34,907 bases of DNA from Shewanella sp. (GTDB lineage: Bacteria > Pseudomonadota > Gammaproteobacteria > Enterobacterales > Shewanellaceae), in contig NZ_JABSSM010000044.1 of the NCBI RefSeq assembly GCF_013214165.1, positions 1-34,907 of the forward strand, written 5' to 3'. Within the stretch, counting starts at the first letter, position 1. Every line of letters starts with the position of its first letter. This document shows positions 16,223 through 25,012 of this stretch, one piece after another. A program made the position numbers and the translations under genes. Under the pieces are notes generated by a model. It saw nothing but the letters and a program-made list of their open reading frames with translations, was not told where the DNA came from and did not search any database.

Positions 16223-17101
16223 CTACTTGTTCTTGCCTGCGCTAAAGAGCACATCTAACTTCTGCTCATAGGCGTGGTACCCCAGATAATCATAGAGTTC
16301 CATGCGAGTCTGCATCTTGTCGGTAACCGCCTTCTGATCGCCATCTTTTAGAATCGTTTCATAGACCATTTCTGCCGCCTTATTCATGGCCCTAAAGGCC
16401 GATAGCGGATAAAGCACCATGGCACACCCCCACTGGCCGAGTTGCTCTTTATTCCACAACTCGGTCTGACCAAACTCGGTAATATTGGCCAAGATAGGCA
16501 CATCTAATGCTTCGGCAAAGGCGCGGTAATGCGCCTCTGTTTTCACCGCTTCGGCGAAGATGCCGTCAGCACCGGCGGCAACATAGGCTTTTGCTCGCTC
16601 GATGGCAGCGGCTAATCCCTCTTGGGCGAAGGAGTCGGTACGCGCCATGATGAAAAAATCGGGATCCGTGCGAGCATCCACAGCCGATTTGATGCGGTCG
16701 ACCATCTCTGCAGTCGAGACGATCTCCTTGTTAGGCCTGTGGCCACAACGCTTCTGGGCAACCTGATCTTCCATATGCACGGCTGCCGCTCCCGCCTTCT
16801 CCATATCACGTATGGTTTTAGCGATGTTGAACGCCCCGCCCCAACCGGTATCGATATCCACCATTAAAGGTAGATCGCAAGCTGATGTGATGCGTTGTAC
16901 GTCCACAATCACATCATTCAGCGAGGTCATGCCTAAATCGGGTAAACCATACGAAGCATTCGCCACACCGCCACCGGAAAGATAGATGGCCTGATGACCT
17001 ATCTGTTTTGCCATCATGGCGGTGTACGCATTGATGGTGCCCACTATCTGCAAGGGGGTATTGTCTGCTAGTGCCTGGCGAAATTTTTTACCTGCGCTCA
17101 T
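16223..17101 (-). CDS. prpB: 2-methylisocitrate lyase PrpB
   Basis: Cleaves 2-methylisocitrate to pyruvate and succinate, the last step of the methylcitrate cycle. It belongs to the isocitrate lyase/PEP mutase superfamily; 292 residues from the ATG at 17101, which has AGAGGA 4 nt upstream and is preferred over an ATG at 17119. The catalytic loop KRCGH is at 117-121 with C119 as general acid; VDIDTGWGG at 81-89 supplies magnesium-binding aspartates. The first enzyme gene after prpR, 58 bp downstream of it. Confidence 0.95.
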   Translation of the reverse strand: MSAGKKFRQALADNTPLQIVGTINAYTAMMAKQIGHQAIYLSGGGVANASYGLPDLGMTSLNDVIVDVQRITSACDLPLMVDIDTGWGGAFNIAKTIRDMEKAGAAAVHMEDQVAQKRCGHRPNKEIVSTAEMVDRIKSAVDARTDPDFFIMARTDSFAQEGLAAAIERAKAYVAAGADGIFAEAVKTEAHYRAFAEALDVPILANITEFGQTELWNKEQLGQWGCAMVLYPLSAFRAMNKAAEMVYETILKDGDQKAVTDKMQTRMELYDYLGYHAYEQKLDVLFSAGKNK

Positions 17102-17159
17102 GCTTTCCTCTCTTATCATTGTGCTGCTATATGCTGATTTAATGGTTTATACCCACCGG

Positions 17160-17825
17160 TTAACGGCTTTGGGCTAAATTTTGCTCAATATTGTGCTTCG
17201 AATACATGATGTGACGACGCATCAAGATCTCAGCCAGCTCCTCATCACGATTGGAAATGGCCTGTACTATGTGTTTATGTTCATCGAATGCCGTGGTGAC
17301 CCTAGGTCCCGCCATGCCAAGTTGTACGCGATACATGCGCACCAGATGATAGATGCCATTGATGAGCATGGAGATAAGGTGTTTATTCTTGCTACCGAGA
17401 ATGATGCGGTAATGAAAATCGACATCACCGGCTTCCTGGTAATAGGACTCGCCGCCTTTGACTTCATCAAAATGGGAATTTAACAGAAGGTTGAGATCAT
17501 CTATCTCACTGGTACTCATGTTTTTTGCCGCTAATCTTGCCGCCATGCCCTCGAGAGATTCGCGAACCTGATATAACTCGAGCAAGCCTTCACTGGATAA
17601 GGAGACCACTCGGGCGCCGACGTTGGCTTTACGCTCGACGATATGGCATGAAGCTAATCGATTGATCGCTTCACGAATGATGGCCCGACTGACGCCATAT
17701 TTTGTCGACAACTCAGTTTCACTCAGCTTGGCCCCCGAAGGGATCTCCCCTTCAACAATATCTTGCCTTAGCTGAATGAAGGTCTTATCTGCCGCGGTAA
17801 CCGGTTGTTCGGTGTAAAATATCAT
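17160..17825 (-). CDS. prpR: GntR/FCD-family regulator of the prp operon
   Basis: A 221-residue regulator: winged helix-turn-helix of GntR type at about 18-80 (LSETELSTKYGVSRAIIREAI) and a C-terminal all-helical FCD ligand domain containing DVDFHYRIILG and the metal- or ligand-binding histidines HKHIVQAI and MRRHI. FCD regulators usually repress until a carboxylic acid ligand binds. Here it is the first gene of the operon and lies directly below a promoter carrying two TTGTCGACAA palindromes, so autoregulation by a methylcitrate-cycle intermediate is likely. The name prpR is given by context; it is unrelated to the sigma54-type PrpR of enterobacteria. Confidence 0.87.
   Translation of the reverse strand: MIFYTEQPVTAADKTFIQLRQDIVEGEIPSGAKLSETELSTKYGVSRAIIREAINRLASCHIVERKANVGARVVSLSSEGLLELYQVRESLEGMAARLAAKNMSTSEIDDLNLLLNSHFDEVKGGESYYQEAGDVDFHYRIILGSKNKHLISMLINGIYHLVRMYRVQLGMAGPRVTTAFDEHKHIVQAISNRDEELAEILMRRHIMYSKHNIEQNLAQSR
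17702..17711. promoter_or_regulatory. Possible internal PrpR operator
   Basis: TTGTCGACAA occurs a third time, inside the coding sequence of prpR, about 145 bp downstream of the promoter operator. It may be a roadblock or looping site, or chance constrained by codons. Confidence 0.4.
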
Positions 17826-17853
17826 ACGTTCACTAGGGCTTCTTTTACATTAG

Positions 17854-17865
17854 ATTGTCGACAAT
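17854..17865. promoter_or_regulatory. PrpR operator overlapping the -10 element
   Basis: Perfect 12-bp palindrome ATTGTCGACAAT; it shares three bases with the predicted -10 hexamer, placing a bound regulator across the transcription start. Confidence 0.75.
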
Positions 17866-17891
17866 ATAGCCAATAGTTATCAATTGGTCAA
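17863..17891 (-). promoter_or_regulatory. Predicted promoter of prpR-prpB-prpC-acnD-prpF
   Basis: On the minus strand TTGACC (17886-17891), a 17-bp spacer and TATATT (17863-17868). Operators lie on both sides. Transcription would start near 17856, about 31 nt before the prpR ATG. Confidence 0.75.
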
Positions 17892-17905
17892 ACCTAGACC
17901 GGTGG

Positions 17906-17916
17906 ATTGTCGACAA
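17906..17916. promoter_or_regulatory. Upstream PrpR operator
   Basis: ATTGTCGACAA, the same palindrome with one outer base lost, upstream of the -35 element. Its centre is 52 bp from the centre of the other site, close to five helical turns, so two dimers would lie on one face of the DNA. Confidence 0.7.
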
Positions 17917-18085
17917 AACGCCTGTAGTTGCAAGTTTACATCTAGCAGGAAATCACATAAATCCCGCCCCAACGACCCACTTTTCAACCACAGCACAGGA
18001 GACGCCTTAAAGATGTTACCAATGACAGTAATAAAAGCAGCAAGCACGGCTTTGCCTATAGGGTCGCCTATGAGACAATCGGGCC

Positions 18086-18481
18086 ATGAAAATTTATGCC
18101 CATATTCACAAGGCCCCCATACGCGTGTTCCGCATCGGCAGAAAACGATTCTGGATCCGTTTAAAACGCGACATGCTTATTTTGAAAGAGGCATTGTCTC
18201 AGGAGAAGCAAGAGACCAAAGACATGCTGGTCATCTATAAACGTTACACCAAGAAGCAGGCCAGTCGTGAAGAACTAGTCGAGGCCAATAAGCAATTTGG
18301 TGATCTGTTAAAAGGATTAGGCCTGGGCGTATTTGCCCTGCTGCCGTTCGCGCCTATTACTATTCCTCTGGTAGTCAAACTCGGCAAGATGGTAGGCGTA
18401 GATGTGCTGCCGAGCTCATTTAACAATCTTTCCAGAAAGAGGAAGAAGCGCTCCGCAAATTTGGCTGAAAATGAAAAATAG
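18086..18481 (+). CDS. Small LETM1-like domain protein
   Basis: A 131-residue protein, basic at both ends. The segment LLKGLGLGVFALLPFAPI followed by TIPLVVKLGKMVGVDVLPSSF at about 72-114 matches the hydrophobic core of LETM1-type proteins, best known from the mitochondrial cation/proton exchange protein. The hydrophobic part could span or lie on the membrane once. The ATG at 18086 is the first after an in-frame stop at 18071; no strong ribosome site precedes it. It is divergent from prpR and lies 73 bp before the M17 peptidase gene on the same strand. Function in bacteria is not known. Confidence 0.72.
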   Translation: MKIYAHIHKAPIRVFRIGRKRFWIRLKRDMLILKEALSQEKQETKDMLVIYKRYTKKQASREELVEANKQFGDLLKGLGLGVFALLPFAPITIPLVVKLGKMVGVDVLPSSFNNLSRKRKKRSANLAENEK

Positions 18482-18554
18482 CTAGCATCGTTTTAAATTC
18501 CCTTATCCTCAATATTCCTCACCTCTGCCTTTACTGACCTTTAACCTGCTTGAA

Positions 18555-19985
18555 TTGCCTGTTACCCTATTGAGCGATAAACATAATCCTCCTCAAATTG
18601 TTACCAGCAGCGAGCACGAGTCCAACATGACTGAATTATTGATCTCAGGTGCCCTTGGCACCCCTCTCACCATCTTACACACAGATGCATACTCAACTTG
18701 GCTAGCCGAGCAAGACACTCAGACGACAAACTGGCTGGCGACGACTCAGTTTGGCGGAAAAGGCATGAGCCTTATTCCAAACGGTGCAGGTGAACTATCC
18801 CAAGCCATATATGTGACCTCAGAGCTAGACTCCTATTGGTTATGCGGCGATCTAGTCAATCAGCTTCCAGCCGGCCGCTACACCATCCAGGGTAGCGAAG
18901 AGCAAATCAAGGTCGCGGCATTTAGCTGGGGCCTCGGCGCGTATAAGTTCGACCGTTATAAGCACAATGACAAGGTATATCCGCAACTGGTATTGCCGAC
19001 TCAGGCTCAGGCAGACGAAGTGAAAAAACTGGTGCGCTCCGTTGCTATTGTTCGCGATCTGGTTAATACACCGGCTGCAGACATGATGCCTCAGCACTTG
19101 GGCGAGATTATGGAGAGTTTGGCCAGTGAATTTGGTGCCAACATCACTCAAATCATTGGCGATGACTTGCTCGAACAAAACTACCCGACTATCCATATGG
19201 TGGGGCGTGCCAGTGAAAACTTGCCACGCCTGATAGATATGACCTGGGGTGATGAACATGCACCTAGAGTGACTTTAGTCGGTAAGGGTGTGTGTTTCGA
19301 CTCCGGCGGACTGGATTTGAAACCCGGTGCTGGCATGCGTTTAATGAAGAAAGACATGGGCGGCGCCGCTCACGTTATCGGCCTGGCTCACCAGATCATG
19401 GCGAGCAACTTACCCATACGTTTACGCGTATTGGTACCGGCAGTCGAGAATGCGGTATCGGCAAATGCCTTCCGTCCAGGCGATGTGATTAAGACCCGCA
19501 AAGGCATCACGGTCGAAATTGATAATACCGATGCTGAAGGCCGCTTAGTGTTGTGTGATGCATTAGCAGAAGCCAACAATGACAAGCCTGAACTGATGAT
19601 AGATTTCGCAACGCTCACCGGCGCAATGCGTATCGCCTTAGGCACCGAGCTTCCCGGCTTCTTCAGTAACGATGACCAAGTAGCAGCCGATATGACTCAG
19701 TCTGGCCTCAAGGTGCAAGATCCTATCTGGCGCATGCCACTGCACAAGCCGTATCTGGAACTCACCGGCAGTGATATTGCCGATTTAGCCAACTGTGGCC
19801 GTATTCCTCAAGGGGGTGCCATCACAGCGGCACTTTATCTCGAAGCCTTCGTCGATGCAGATATTAGCTGGTCTCACTTCGATGTGATGGCCTGGAACAC
19901 GCGTAAGCTTCCCGGTCGCCCTATCGGTGGCGAAGCCTTCGGCATCCGCGCCGTATTCGATTACCTAGAGACACGTTTTGGCTAG
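18555..19985 (+). CDS. M17-family leucyl aminopeptidase
   Basis: Cytosolic metallo-aminopeptidase with two zinc ions. The C-terminal catalytic domain has VGKGVCFDSGGLDLKPG at 242-258 (K244 and D249), KDMGG with D267, and NTDAEGRLVL at 324-333 carrying D326, E328 and R330, so all active-site residues are present. The N-terminal domain (1-150) is divergent from PepA, which fits the PepB/leucyl-aminopeptidase-like subgroup. The start is uncertain: the frame opens with TTG at 18555, and the first ATG is at 18627; the TTG start keeps PVTLLSD, which looks conserved. A bidirectional terminator follows. Confidence 0.9.
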   Translation: MPVTLLSDKHNPPQIVTSSEHESNMTELLISGALGTPLTILHTDAYSTWLAEQDTQTTNWLATTQFGGKGMSLIPNGAGELSQAIYVTSELDSYWLCGDLVNQLPAGRYTIQGSEEQIKVAAFSWGLGAYKFDRYKHNDKVYPQLVLPTQAQADEVKKLVRSVAIVRDLVNTPAADMMPQHLGEIMESLASEFGANITQIIGDDLLEQNYPTIHMVGRASENLPRLIDMTWGDEHAPRVTLVGKGVCFDSGGLDLKPGAGMRLMKKDMGGAAHVIGLAHQIMASNLPIRLRVLVPAVENAVSANAFRPGDVIKTRKGITVEIDNTDAEGRLVLCDALAEANNDKPELMIDFATLTGAMRIALGTELPGFFSNDDQVAADMTQSGLKVQDPIWRMPLHKPYLELTGSDIADLANCGRIPQGGAITAALYLEAFVDADISWSHFDVMAWNTRKLPGRPIGGEAFGIRAVFDYLETRFG

Positions 19986-19993
19986 GAAAAAGT

Positions 19994-20054
19994 GAACGCT
20001 GCGCTCACGGATAACGGATAACGGATAACGGAAAACGGAACGCTGCGCTCACGG
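19994..20054. repeat. Short tandem and direct repeats after the aminopeptidase gene
   Basis: GAACGCTGCGCTCACGG occurs at 19994 and 20038, enclosing three to four copies of a 7-bp ATAACGG unit. Not coding. Confidence 0.8.
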
Positions 20055-20080
20055 AGATAACTAGATCCCTATACAAAAAA

Positions 20081-20101
20081 AGCCCGAACTCAGTTCGGGC
20101 T
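20081..20101. terminator. Bidirectional terminator between the M17 peptidase and ybiT
   Basis: AGCCCGAAC and GTTCGGGCT pair around a 3-nt loop, preceded by seven A and followed by T-run, so it serves both converging genes. Confidence 0.92.
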
Positions 20102-20143
20102 TTTTTGTTCAAGCTGTTTAAGCCTACACAGGCTTAGGTGTGC

Positions 20144-21736
20144 TTACGCATCGACACCCTTGCTTCTAAGGAACTCATCATAGGTGCCCTTGAAGTCATT
20201 GATGCCATCCTTGGTCATTTCTATGATGCGAGTCGCAACTGATGAAACGAATGCGCGGTCATGACTGACAAAAATTAGGGTACCTTGGTAGATCTCCAGA
20301 GCATTGTTCAATGACTCGATAGATTCCATGTCCATGTGGTTTGTCGGCTCATCCATCACCAAGATATTTGGCTTCTGCATGATAAGCTTGCCAAATAACA
20401 TACGACCCTTCTCACCACCCGAGAGTACCTTCACCGACTTCTTGATGTCGTCAGAGCTGAACAACATGCGACCCAAGTAACCACGAACCGACTGGTCGTC
20501 ATCTTCGGGCTTACGCCACTGACTCATCCAATCGAACAAGGTCATGTCATTTTCAAAATCTGACTCATGATCTTGGGCATAGTAACCAATAGCTGAATTT
20601 TCAGACCATTGAATGGTACCGCTATCCTGGGGAATATCATGGGTCAAGGTACGCAGTAAGGTCGTCTTACCGATACCGTTCTCACCTAAGATGGCGATAC
20701 GCTCACCCACTTCCACCATAAGATTTAACTTATTGAACAGTGGCTGTTCGAAGCCCTTACTTAGCTCTTCGACGATCAAGGCATTACGGAACAACTTCTT
20801 CTCTTGCTCGAAACGAATAAACGGATTCACACGACTCGAGGCTTTCACTTCATCAATCTTGATCTTATCGATAAGCTTAGCGCGTGAGGTGGCCTGCTTA
20901 GCCTTAGATGCGTTAGCAGAGAAACGAGCCACGAAGCCCTGAAGCTCGGCAATTTGCGCCTTCTTCTTAGCATTGTCAGACATCAAGCGCTCACGAGATT
21001 GCTGAGCTGCCATCATGTACTCATCATAGTTACCCGGGAAAATACGCAACTCACCGTAATCGAGATCCGCCATATGAGTACAGACTGAGTTTAAGAAATA
21101 TCTATCGTGAGAGATGATAATCATGGTGCTGTTACGCTGGTTCAGCATCTCTTGCAACCAACGAATGGTGTCGATGTCCAGGTTGTTGGTGGGTTCGTCG
21201 AGTAGCAATACATCGGGATCTGAGAACAAGGCTTGTGCCAGCAAAATTCTAAGTTTGAAACCTGGAGCAATGGCGCTCATAAGACCAAAATGTTGATCGA
21301 CAGGGATACCTACCCCCATCAGAAGTTCACCGGCACGAGACTCGGCGGTGTAGCCGTCCATCTCGGCAAATTCCATCTCTAAATCGGCAACCTTGATGCC
21401 ATCCTCTTCCGTCATTTCAGGCAGAGAGTAGATGCGGTCACGCTCTTTCTTGACTTCCCAAAGCTCTTCGTGGCCCATGATAACGGTATCAATCACGCTG
21501 AACGCTTCATAACCAAACTGGTTCTGACTCAATTTACCGATACGCTCGTTGATATCCAGAGAGACATTACCCGCGGTCGGCTCGAGATCGCTACCTAAGA
21601 TCTTCATAAAGGTTGACTTACCACAGCCGTTCGCGCCGATCAGACCATAACGGTTGCCGCCGCCGAATTTAACTGAGATGTTTTCAAACAGTGGCTTAGC
21701 GCCAAACTGCATGGTGATATTAGCTGTAGTAATCAA
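20144..21736 (-). CDS. ybiT: ABC-F ATPase YbiT
   Basis: A soluble ABC-F protein with two ATPase domains and no membrane part; family members act on the ribosome. 530 residues, the length of E. coli YbiT. Domain 1: Walker [10 protein letters not shown] at 34-42, a degenerate signature ([15 protein letters not shown]) characteristic of YbiT, and Walker [15 protein letters not shown] linker with [18 protein letters not shown] follows. Domain 2: GENGIGKTT, signature [14 protein letters not shown], and Walker [13 protein letters not shown]. The start is a TTG at 21736 after an in-frame stop, which gives the family's normal N-terminus. Its physiological role is not settled. Confidence 0.94.
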   Translation of the reverse strand: MITTANITMQFGAKPLFENISVKFGGGNRYGLIGANGCGKSTFMKILGSDLEPTAGNVSLDINERIGKLSQNQFGYEAFSVIDTVIMGHEELWEVKKERDRIYSLPEMTEEDGIKVADLEMEFAEMDGYTAESRAGELLMGVGIPVDQHFGLMSAIAPGFKLRILLAQALFSDPDVLLLDEPTNNLDIDTIRWLQEMLNQRNSTMIIISHDRYFLNSVCTHMADLDYGELRIFPGNYDEYMMAAQQSRERLMSDNAKKKAQIAELQGFVARFSANASKAKQATSRAKLIDKIKIDEVKASSRVNPFIRFEQEKKLFRNALIVEELSKGFEQPLFNKLNLMVEVGERIAILGENGIGKTTLLRTLTHDIPQDSGTIQWSENSAIGYYAQDHESDFENDMTLFDWMSQWRKPEDDDQSVRGYLGRMLFSSDDIKKSVKVLSGGEKGRMLFGKLIMQKPNILVMDEPTNHMDMESIESLNNALEIYQGTLIFVSHDRAFVSSVATRIIEMTKDGINDFKGTYDEFLRSKGVDA

Positions 21737-21940
21737 GTGTTAGATCCCAAAAATTATTATGCAATGTGATGTATAAACGAGCAAAATCAAGCGCGATATT
21801 ATAGCCAGCAGTCGACAAACAATCAACTAAAAGCGAACGAGCTAGCGATGAACATTTTCCATTGCAGGAAGATTTGATGGGGGGACCCGAACAGGCTTTA
21901 TTCAGGTTCCTCAAGTATCAAGCATTTGACCTATTACTTG

Positions 21941-22032
21941 CTCAACTTCACATGTCTTAGCCTGTTAGCGTTGGTCACTACTGTTAATGAGGGTCATTAA
22001 CAACAAGAGTGCCATCGCGGCTCAGGCTATCA
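21941..22032 (-). pseudogene. Degenerate duplicate of the copA 3' end
   Basis: This 92-bp stretch matches the last part of copA at 22051-22137 (CTCAACTTCAC, GTTAGCGTT, GTCACTAC, AGTGCCATCGCGGCTC and GCTATCACA are shared in order), offset by 110 bp. It reads HVKLSK then stop, but frame is lost upstream. A 19-bp inverted repeat GTTAATGA-GGG-TCATTAAC (21983-22001) replaces part of the corresponding gene sequence. It occupies most of the 310-bp gap between copA and ybiT; the remainder (21737-21940) shows nothing recognisable. Confidence 0.85.
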
Positions 22033-22046
22033 CAAGGATGCTTAAG

Positions 22047-24335
22047 TTAACTCAACTTCACGTGTCTCAAGCGGTTAGCGTTTGTCACTACAGTCAGAGA
22101 AGAGAGTGCCATCGCGGCTCCCGCTATCACAGGATTAAGCAATATGCCGGTTAGCGGGAACAAGACACCTGCGGCGATTGGAATGCCTAAGCTGTTGTAT
22201 ATGAACGCGCCGAATAAATTCTGCTTGATGTTCCTCATGCTGGCATTGGCCAAGGCAAAGGTATCGGCCAGCACCGACAAACGTCCGGTTAGTAAGGTCA
22301 AATCGGCACTCTCGATGGCAACTTCGGTGCCATCTCCCATGGCGATCCCCACATTGGCGCTCATCAAGGCGGGGGCATCATTGATACCATCTCCTACCAT
22401 GGCGACGATCTCTCCACTCTCTTTGAGTTCGATAATCTTAGCCTGTTTCTGCTCGGGCAAGACGCCGGCAATGACTTCATCTATGCCCACTTCATCGGCA
22501 ACGGCCTGCACCGTCTCTTGCTTGTCGCCGCTGAGTAATATCACCCGCTTACCAGCACGTTTAAGTGCGGCTATGGCGTCTTTGGCATCGGGTTTCACCG
22601 GGTCGCTGATGGCAATAACACCGACTAGGCGTCCTTCTCTTGCCACATACACCGGGGTATTACCAAGCTGGGCCAAAGCCTCAACCTCATCTTGTAGAGC
22701 ATCTACACCCGATATGCCCTCCATGACCATCAAGCTCATATTGCCTATGGCCAGCTCCACGCCAGAGACGATACCCACTATGCCCTTTCCCTGAATATTG
22801 TTGAAACGTTCAGGTTCTACCAAACTTAGCTCGCGCGTCTTGGCTTCATCCAGCATAGCCTGAGCTAATGGGTGTTCGGAATGTTGTTCCAGACTCGCCA
22901 CCAGCAATAAGAGTTGCTCAGATGCAGCGGCTTGACTGTCAGTGCTACTGTCATGGCCAAGCAAAAGAATGTCGGTTACCGAAGGCTTACCCGATGTGAT
23001 AGTGCCTGTCTTGTCCAGCACCACACAGGTGACCTTACTCGCAGTTTGCAGCGCCTCGCCATTCTTAATCAAGACGCCCATCTGGGCGGCTCGTCCAACG
23101 GAGACCATGATAGACATAGGTGTCGCTAATCCCAGCGCACAGGGGCAGGCTATGATAAGTACACTGGTTAACACGACTAGCGCATGTGATATCTGAGGCG
23201 CAGGTCCCACCAAGTACCACACCACAGCAGCGACCAGGGCAATAACTACCACCACAGGAACAAAGTACGCCGATATCTTATCCGTCAGCCTGCCTATGGG
23301 GATTTTCGATGTTTGTGCCTGCTGAACCAAATCGATAATTTTCGCTAGACGAGTATCGGTTAATCCGGCTGTCACGCGGTAGATGAGGCTGCCATTGCCG
23401 TTGACCGTGCCGGCACTGAGCGTAGCGCCAATGCTCTTAGACACAGGAATAGGCTCACCGGTTAACATGGACTCGTTAAGGTTCGACTCGCCACTCAATA
23501 CCTCGCCGTCTAAGGCGACTCGACTGCCAGGTTGTAGTCTCAACTTATCACCGAGCCGTATTTGGGCAATGTCGACCTCTTCATCCCCAGAATCGGTCAG
23601 CCTTATTGCTGTGGTAGACTGTAATCCGATAAGGCGCTGAACCGCTTCACTGGTCTTGCCCTTAGCCCTGAGTTCCAGCGCATGGCCCAAGTTAATCAAA
23701 CCCAGAATCATCACACTGGCTTCGAAGTAGACATGACGGGTTTCGGCCGGGAACCAGGAAGGCATAACCACCACCAGCATAGAATAGGCCCATGCTGTGG
23801 TAGTGCCGAGCACTATCAAGGTGTCCATGTTGGCACTGCGCGCCTTAAGTGCACGCCACATTCCCTTATAAAAATGTCCGCCAGTGGTCACTAGCAAGAT
23901 AAAGGTGATGATACCCATGACCCCCCAAGCCAATTGCTGACTGGGGTTATTCACCATCATCTCACCGCCCAATAGCCCCCATAACATCATGGGGACGCCT
24001 AAGCCTAATCCCAGCATAGATTGGATGATACGGGTGCGGTACTCGGCTCGCTCGGCCTGGATTTTCTTCTCGCTGGCTAGCTTGGAATCCAGCACCAGCT
24101 CACTGTCATAACCGACACTTGCCACGGTCACTATTGCTAACTCACTGCTAATATCACCTTGAATGTGCACCTGTTTATCGGCCAAGTTCACCCGTGCAGA
24201 CACCCGTGCGACCAACTGAGTATCCACACCAGGCTGTGATAACTTTTCGAATGCGGCTTCAATTTTCCCTACACAAGCGGCGCAGTTCATTTGAGGTACA
24301 TATAAGGTCATGCTATTGATATGTTTCATCTTCAT
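22047..24335 (-). CDS. copA: Copper-exporting P1B-type ATPase CopA
   Basis: Inner-membrane pump that expels Cu(I) from the cytoplasm. 762 residues with the start at 24335, which has GGGGGA 3 nt upstream; the frame extends to 24371. In order: one N-terminal heavy-metal domain with the MNCAAC motif (cysteines 18 and 21), eight expected transmembrane helices, the actuator TGEP at about 292-295, the CPC metal motif at 397-399, the phosphorylation site DKTGT at 441-445, SEHPLA, GDGINDAPAL, and a last helix with NSLGIPIAAG and MALSSLTVVTNANRL. The M-S-S of the last helix fits Cu(I) specificity. Divergent from cueR with a CueR-type promoter between. Confidence 0.95.
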   Translation of the reverse strand: MKMKHINSMTLYVPQMNCAACVGKIEAAFEKLSQPGVDTQLVARVSARVNLADKQVHIQGDISSELAIVTVASVGYDSELVLDSKLASEKKIQAERAEYRTRIIQSMLGLGLGVPMMLWGLLGGEMMVNNPSQQLAWGVMGIITFILLVTTGGHFYKGMWRALKARSANMDTLIVLGTTTAWAYSMLVVVMPSWFPAETRHVYFEASVMILGLINLGHALELRAKGKTSEAVQRLIGLQSTTAIRLTDSGDEEVDIAQIRLGDKLRLQPGSRVALDGEVLSGESNLNESMLTGEPIPVSKSIGATLSAGTVNGNGSLIYRVTAGLTDTRLAKIIDLVQQAQTSKIPIGRLTDKISAYFVPVVVVIALVAAVVWYLVGPAPQISHALVVLTSVLIIACPCALGLATPMSIMVSVGRAAQMGVLIKNGEALQTASKVTCVVLDKTGTITSGKPSVTDILLLGHDSSTDSQAAASEQLLLLVASLEQHSEHPLAQAMLDEAKTRELSLVEPERFNNIQGKGIVGIVSGVELAIGNMSLMVMEGISGVDALQDEVEALAQLGNTPVYVAREGRLVGVIAISDPVKPDAKDAIAALKRAGKRVILLSGDKQETVQAVADEVGIDEVIAGVLPEQKQAKIIELKESGEIVAMVGDGINDAPALMSANVGIAMGDGTEVAIESADLTLLTGRLSVLADTFALANASMRNIKQNLFGAFIYNSLGIPIAAGVLFPLTGILLNPVIAGAAMALSSLTVVTNANRLRHVKLS

Positions 24336-24408
24336 CGATCCCCCGGACTCAAAACATTGCGTCTCGATCACGTTTATCTCACTGGCTACTTCTCATTTCA
24401 CTGCGCCT

Positions 24409-24439
24409 AGGTTAACGTCTCCCCTAGTAGGAGAGTCAA
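24409..24439 (-). promoter_or_regulatory. CueR-controlled copA promoter
   Basis: On the minus strand TTGACT (24434-24439) and TAACCT (24409-24414) are 19 bp apart, the overlong spacing typical of MerR-family promoters. The spacer holds the dyad CTCC..GGGGAG. Copper-loaded CueR would untwist it to activate copA. Confidence 0.85.
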
Positions 24440-24536
24440 ACCCTTATTGAGAATTAATTCACCTTGTTGAATTTAATTCTCGCTCGATTACTTTTGAGCA
24501 CCCTGTGAGTGTGATGAATACCTAATGAGGCTTATG

Positions 24537-24920
24537 ATGAAAATTGGTGAAGTGGCAAAAAAGACCGGTCTATCGGTTAAGAGTATTCGTTATTACCACG
24601 ACATAGGCCTTATCTGCGCCGCACGGGGTGAGAACGGCTACAGAGAATATGATAAACCTCAGATCGATTCCCTTAACTTTATCAGTCACAGTCGCGACTT
24701 AGGTTTCTCTCTCGATGATTGCCGCTCTTTGCTCGATCTCAAGCTCAATCAAGACAGAGATGCCGAGGATGTAAAACGCTTGGCTAAGACTCATCTGGAC
24801 ATAGTGAGTGATAGAATAACCAAGTTACAGGCACTCGAGAGCCAGTTAAAGCATCTGATTAGTGATTGTCGCGGCGGCCATCAGCCGGACTGCGCCATAC
24901 TGAGTGGACTCAGTGAATAG
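24537..24920 (+). CDS. cueR: MerR-family copper-responsive regulator CueR
   Basis: A 127-residue MerR-type activator. The N-terminal helix-turn-helix (MKIGEVAKKTGLSVKSIRYY), wing, and a long dimerisation helix are present. The metal loop has C111 and C119 separated by seven residues (CRGGHQPDC), the same spacing as C112 and C120 of E. coli CueR, giving Cu(I) linear coordination. The residue corresponding to S77 of CueR is alanine here, not the cysteine of divalent-metal sensors. The start at 24537 has GAGG 6 nt upstream; 24525 and 24534 are alternatives. Divergent from copA. Confidence 0.92.
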   Translation: MKIGEVAKKTGLSVKSIRYYHDIGLICAARGENGYREYDKPQIDSLNFISHSRDLGFSLDDCRSLLDLKLNQDRDAEDVKRLAKTHLDIVSDRITKLQALESQLKHLISDCRGGHQPDCAILSGLSE

Positions 24921-24993
24921 TCTGGCTAATCCAGCAAATTTAATGGCCGGCTTTAAAAAATAGCTCGCTCCTAATCCTAACCGCTCAATATAA

Positions 24994-25011
24994 TGCCGGT
25001 ACATGCCGGCA
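24994..25011 (+). terminator. Possible terminator after cueR
   Basis: TGCCGG and CCGGCA pair around a 6-nt loop; a run of seven T starts about 8 nt later on the plus strand. The hairpin abuts the converging S9 peptidase gene's stop. Confidence 0.5.
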
Positions 25012-25012
25012 A

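Noticed and set aside
17884..18240. 118-codon plus-strand frame overlapping the prpR operator and the LETM1-like gene.
   Set aside because: It overlaps the LETM1-like frame, has no recognisable domain and no ribosome site.
22144..22794. 216-codon open frame on the plus strand.
   Set aside because: Antisense to copA, which has all P-type ATPase motifs; low-complexity composition typical of a shadow frame.
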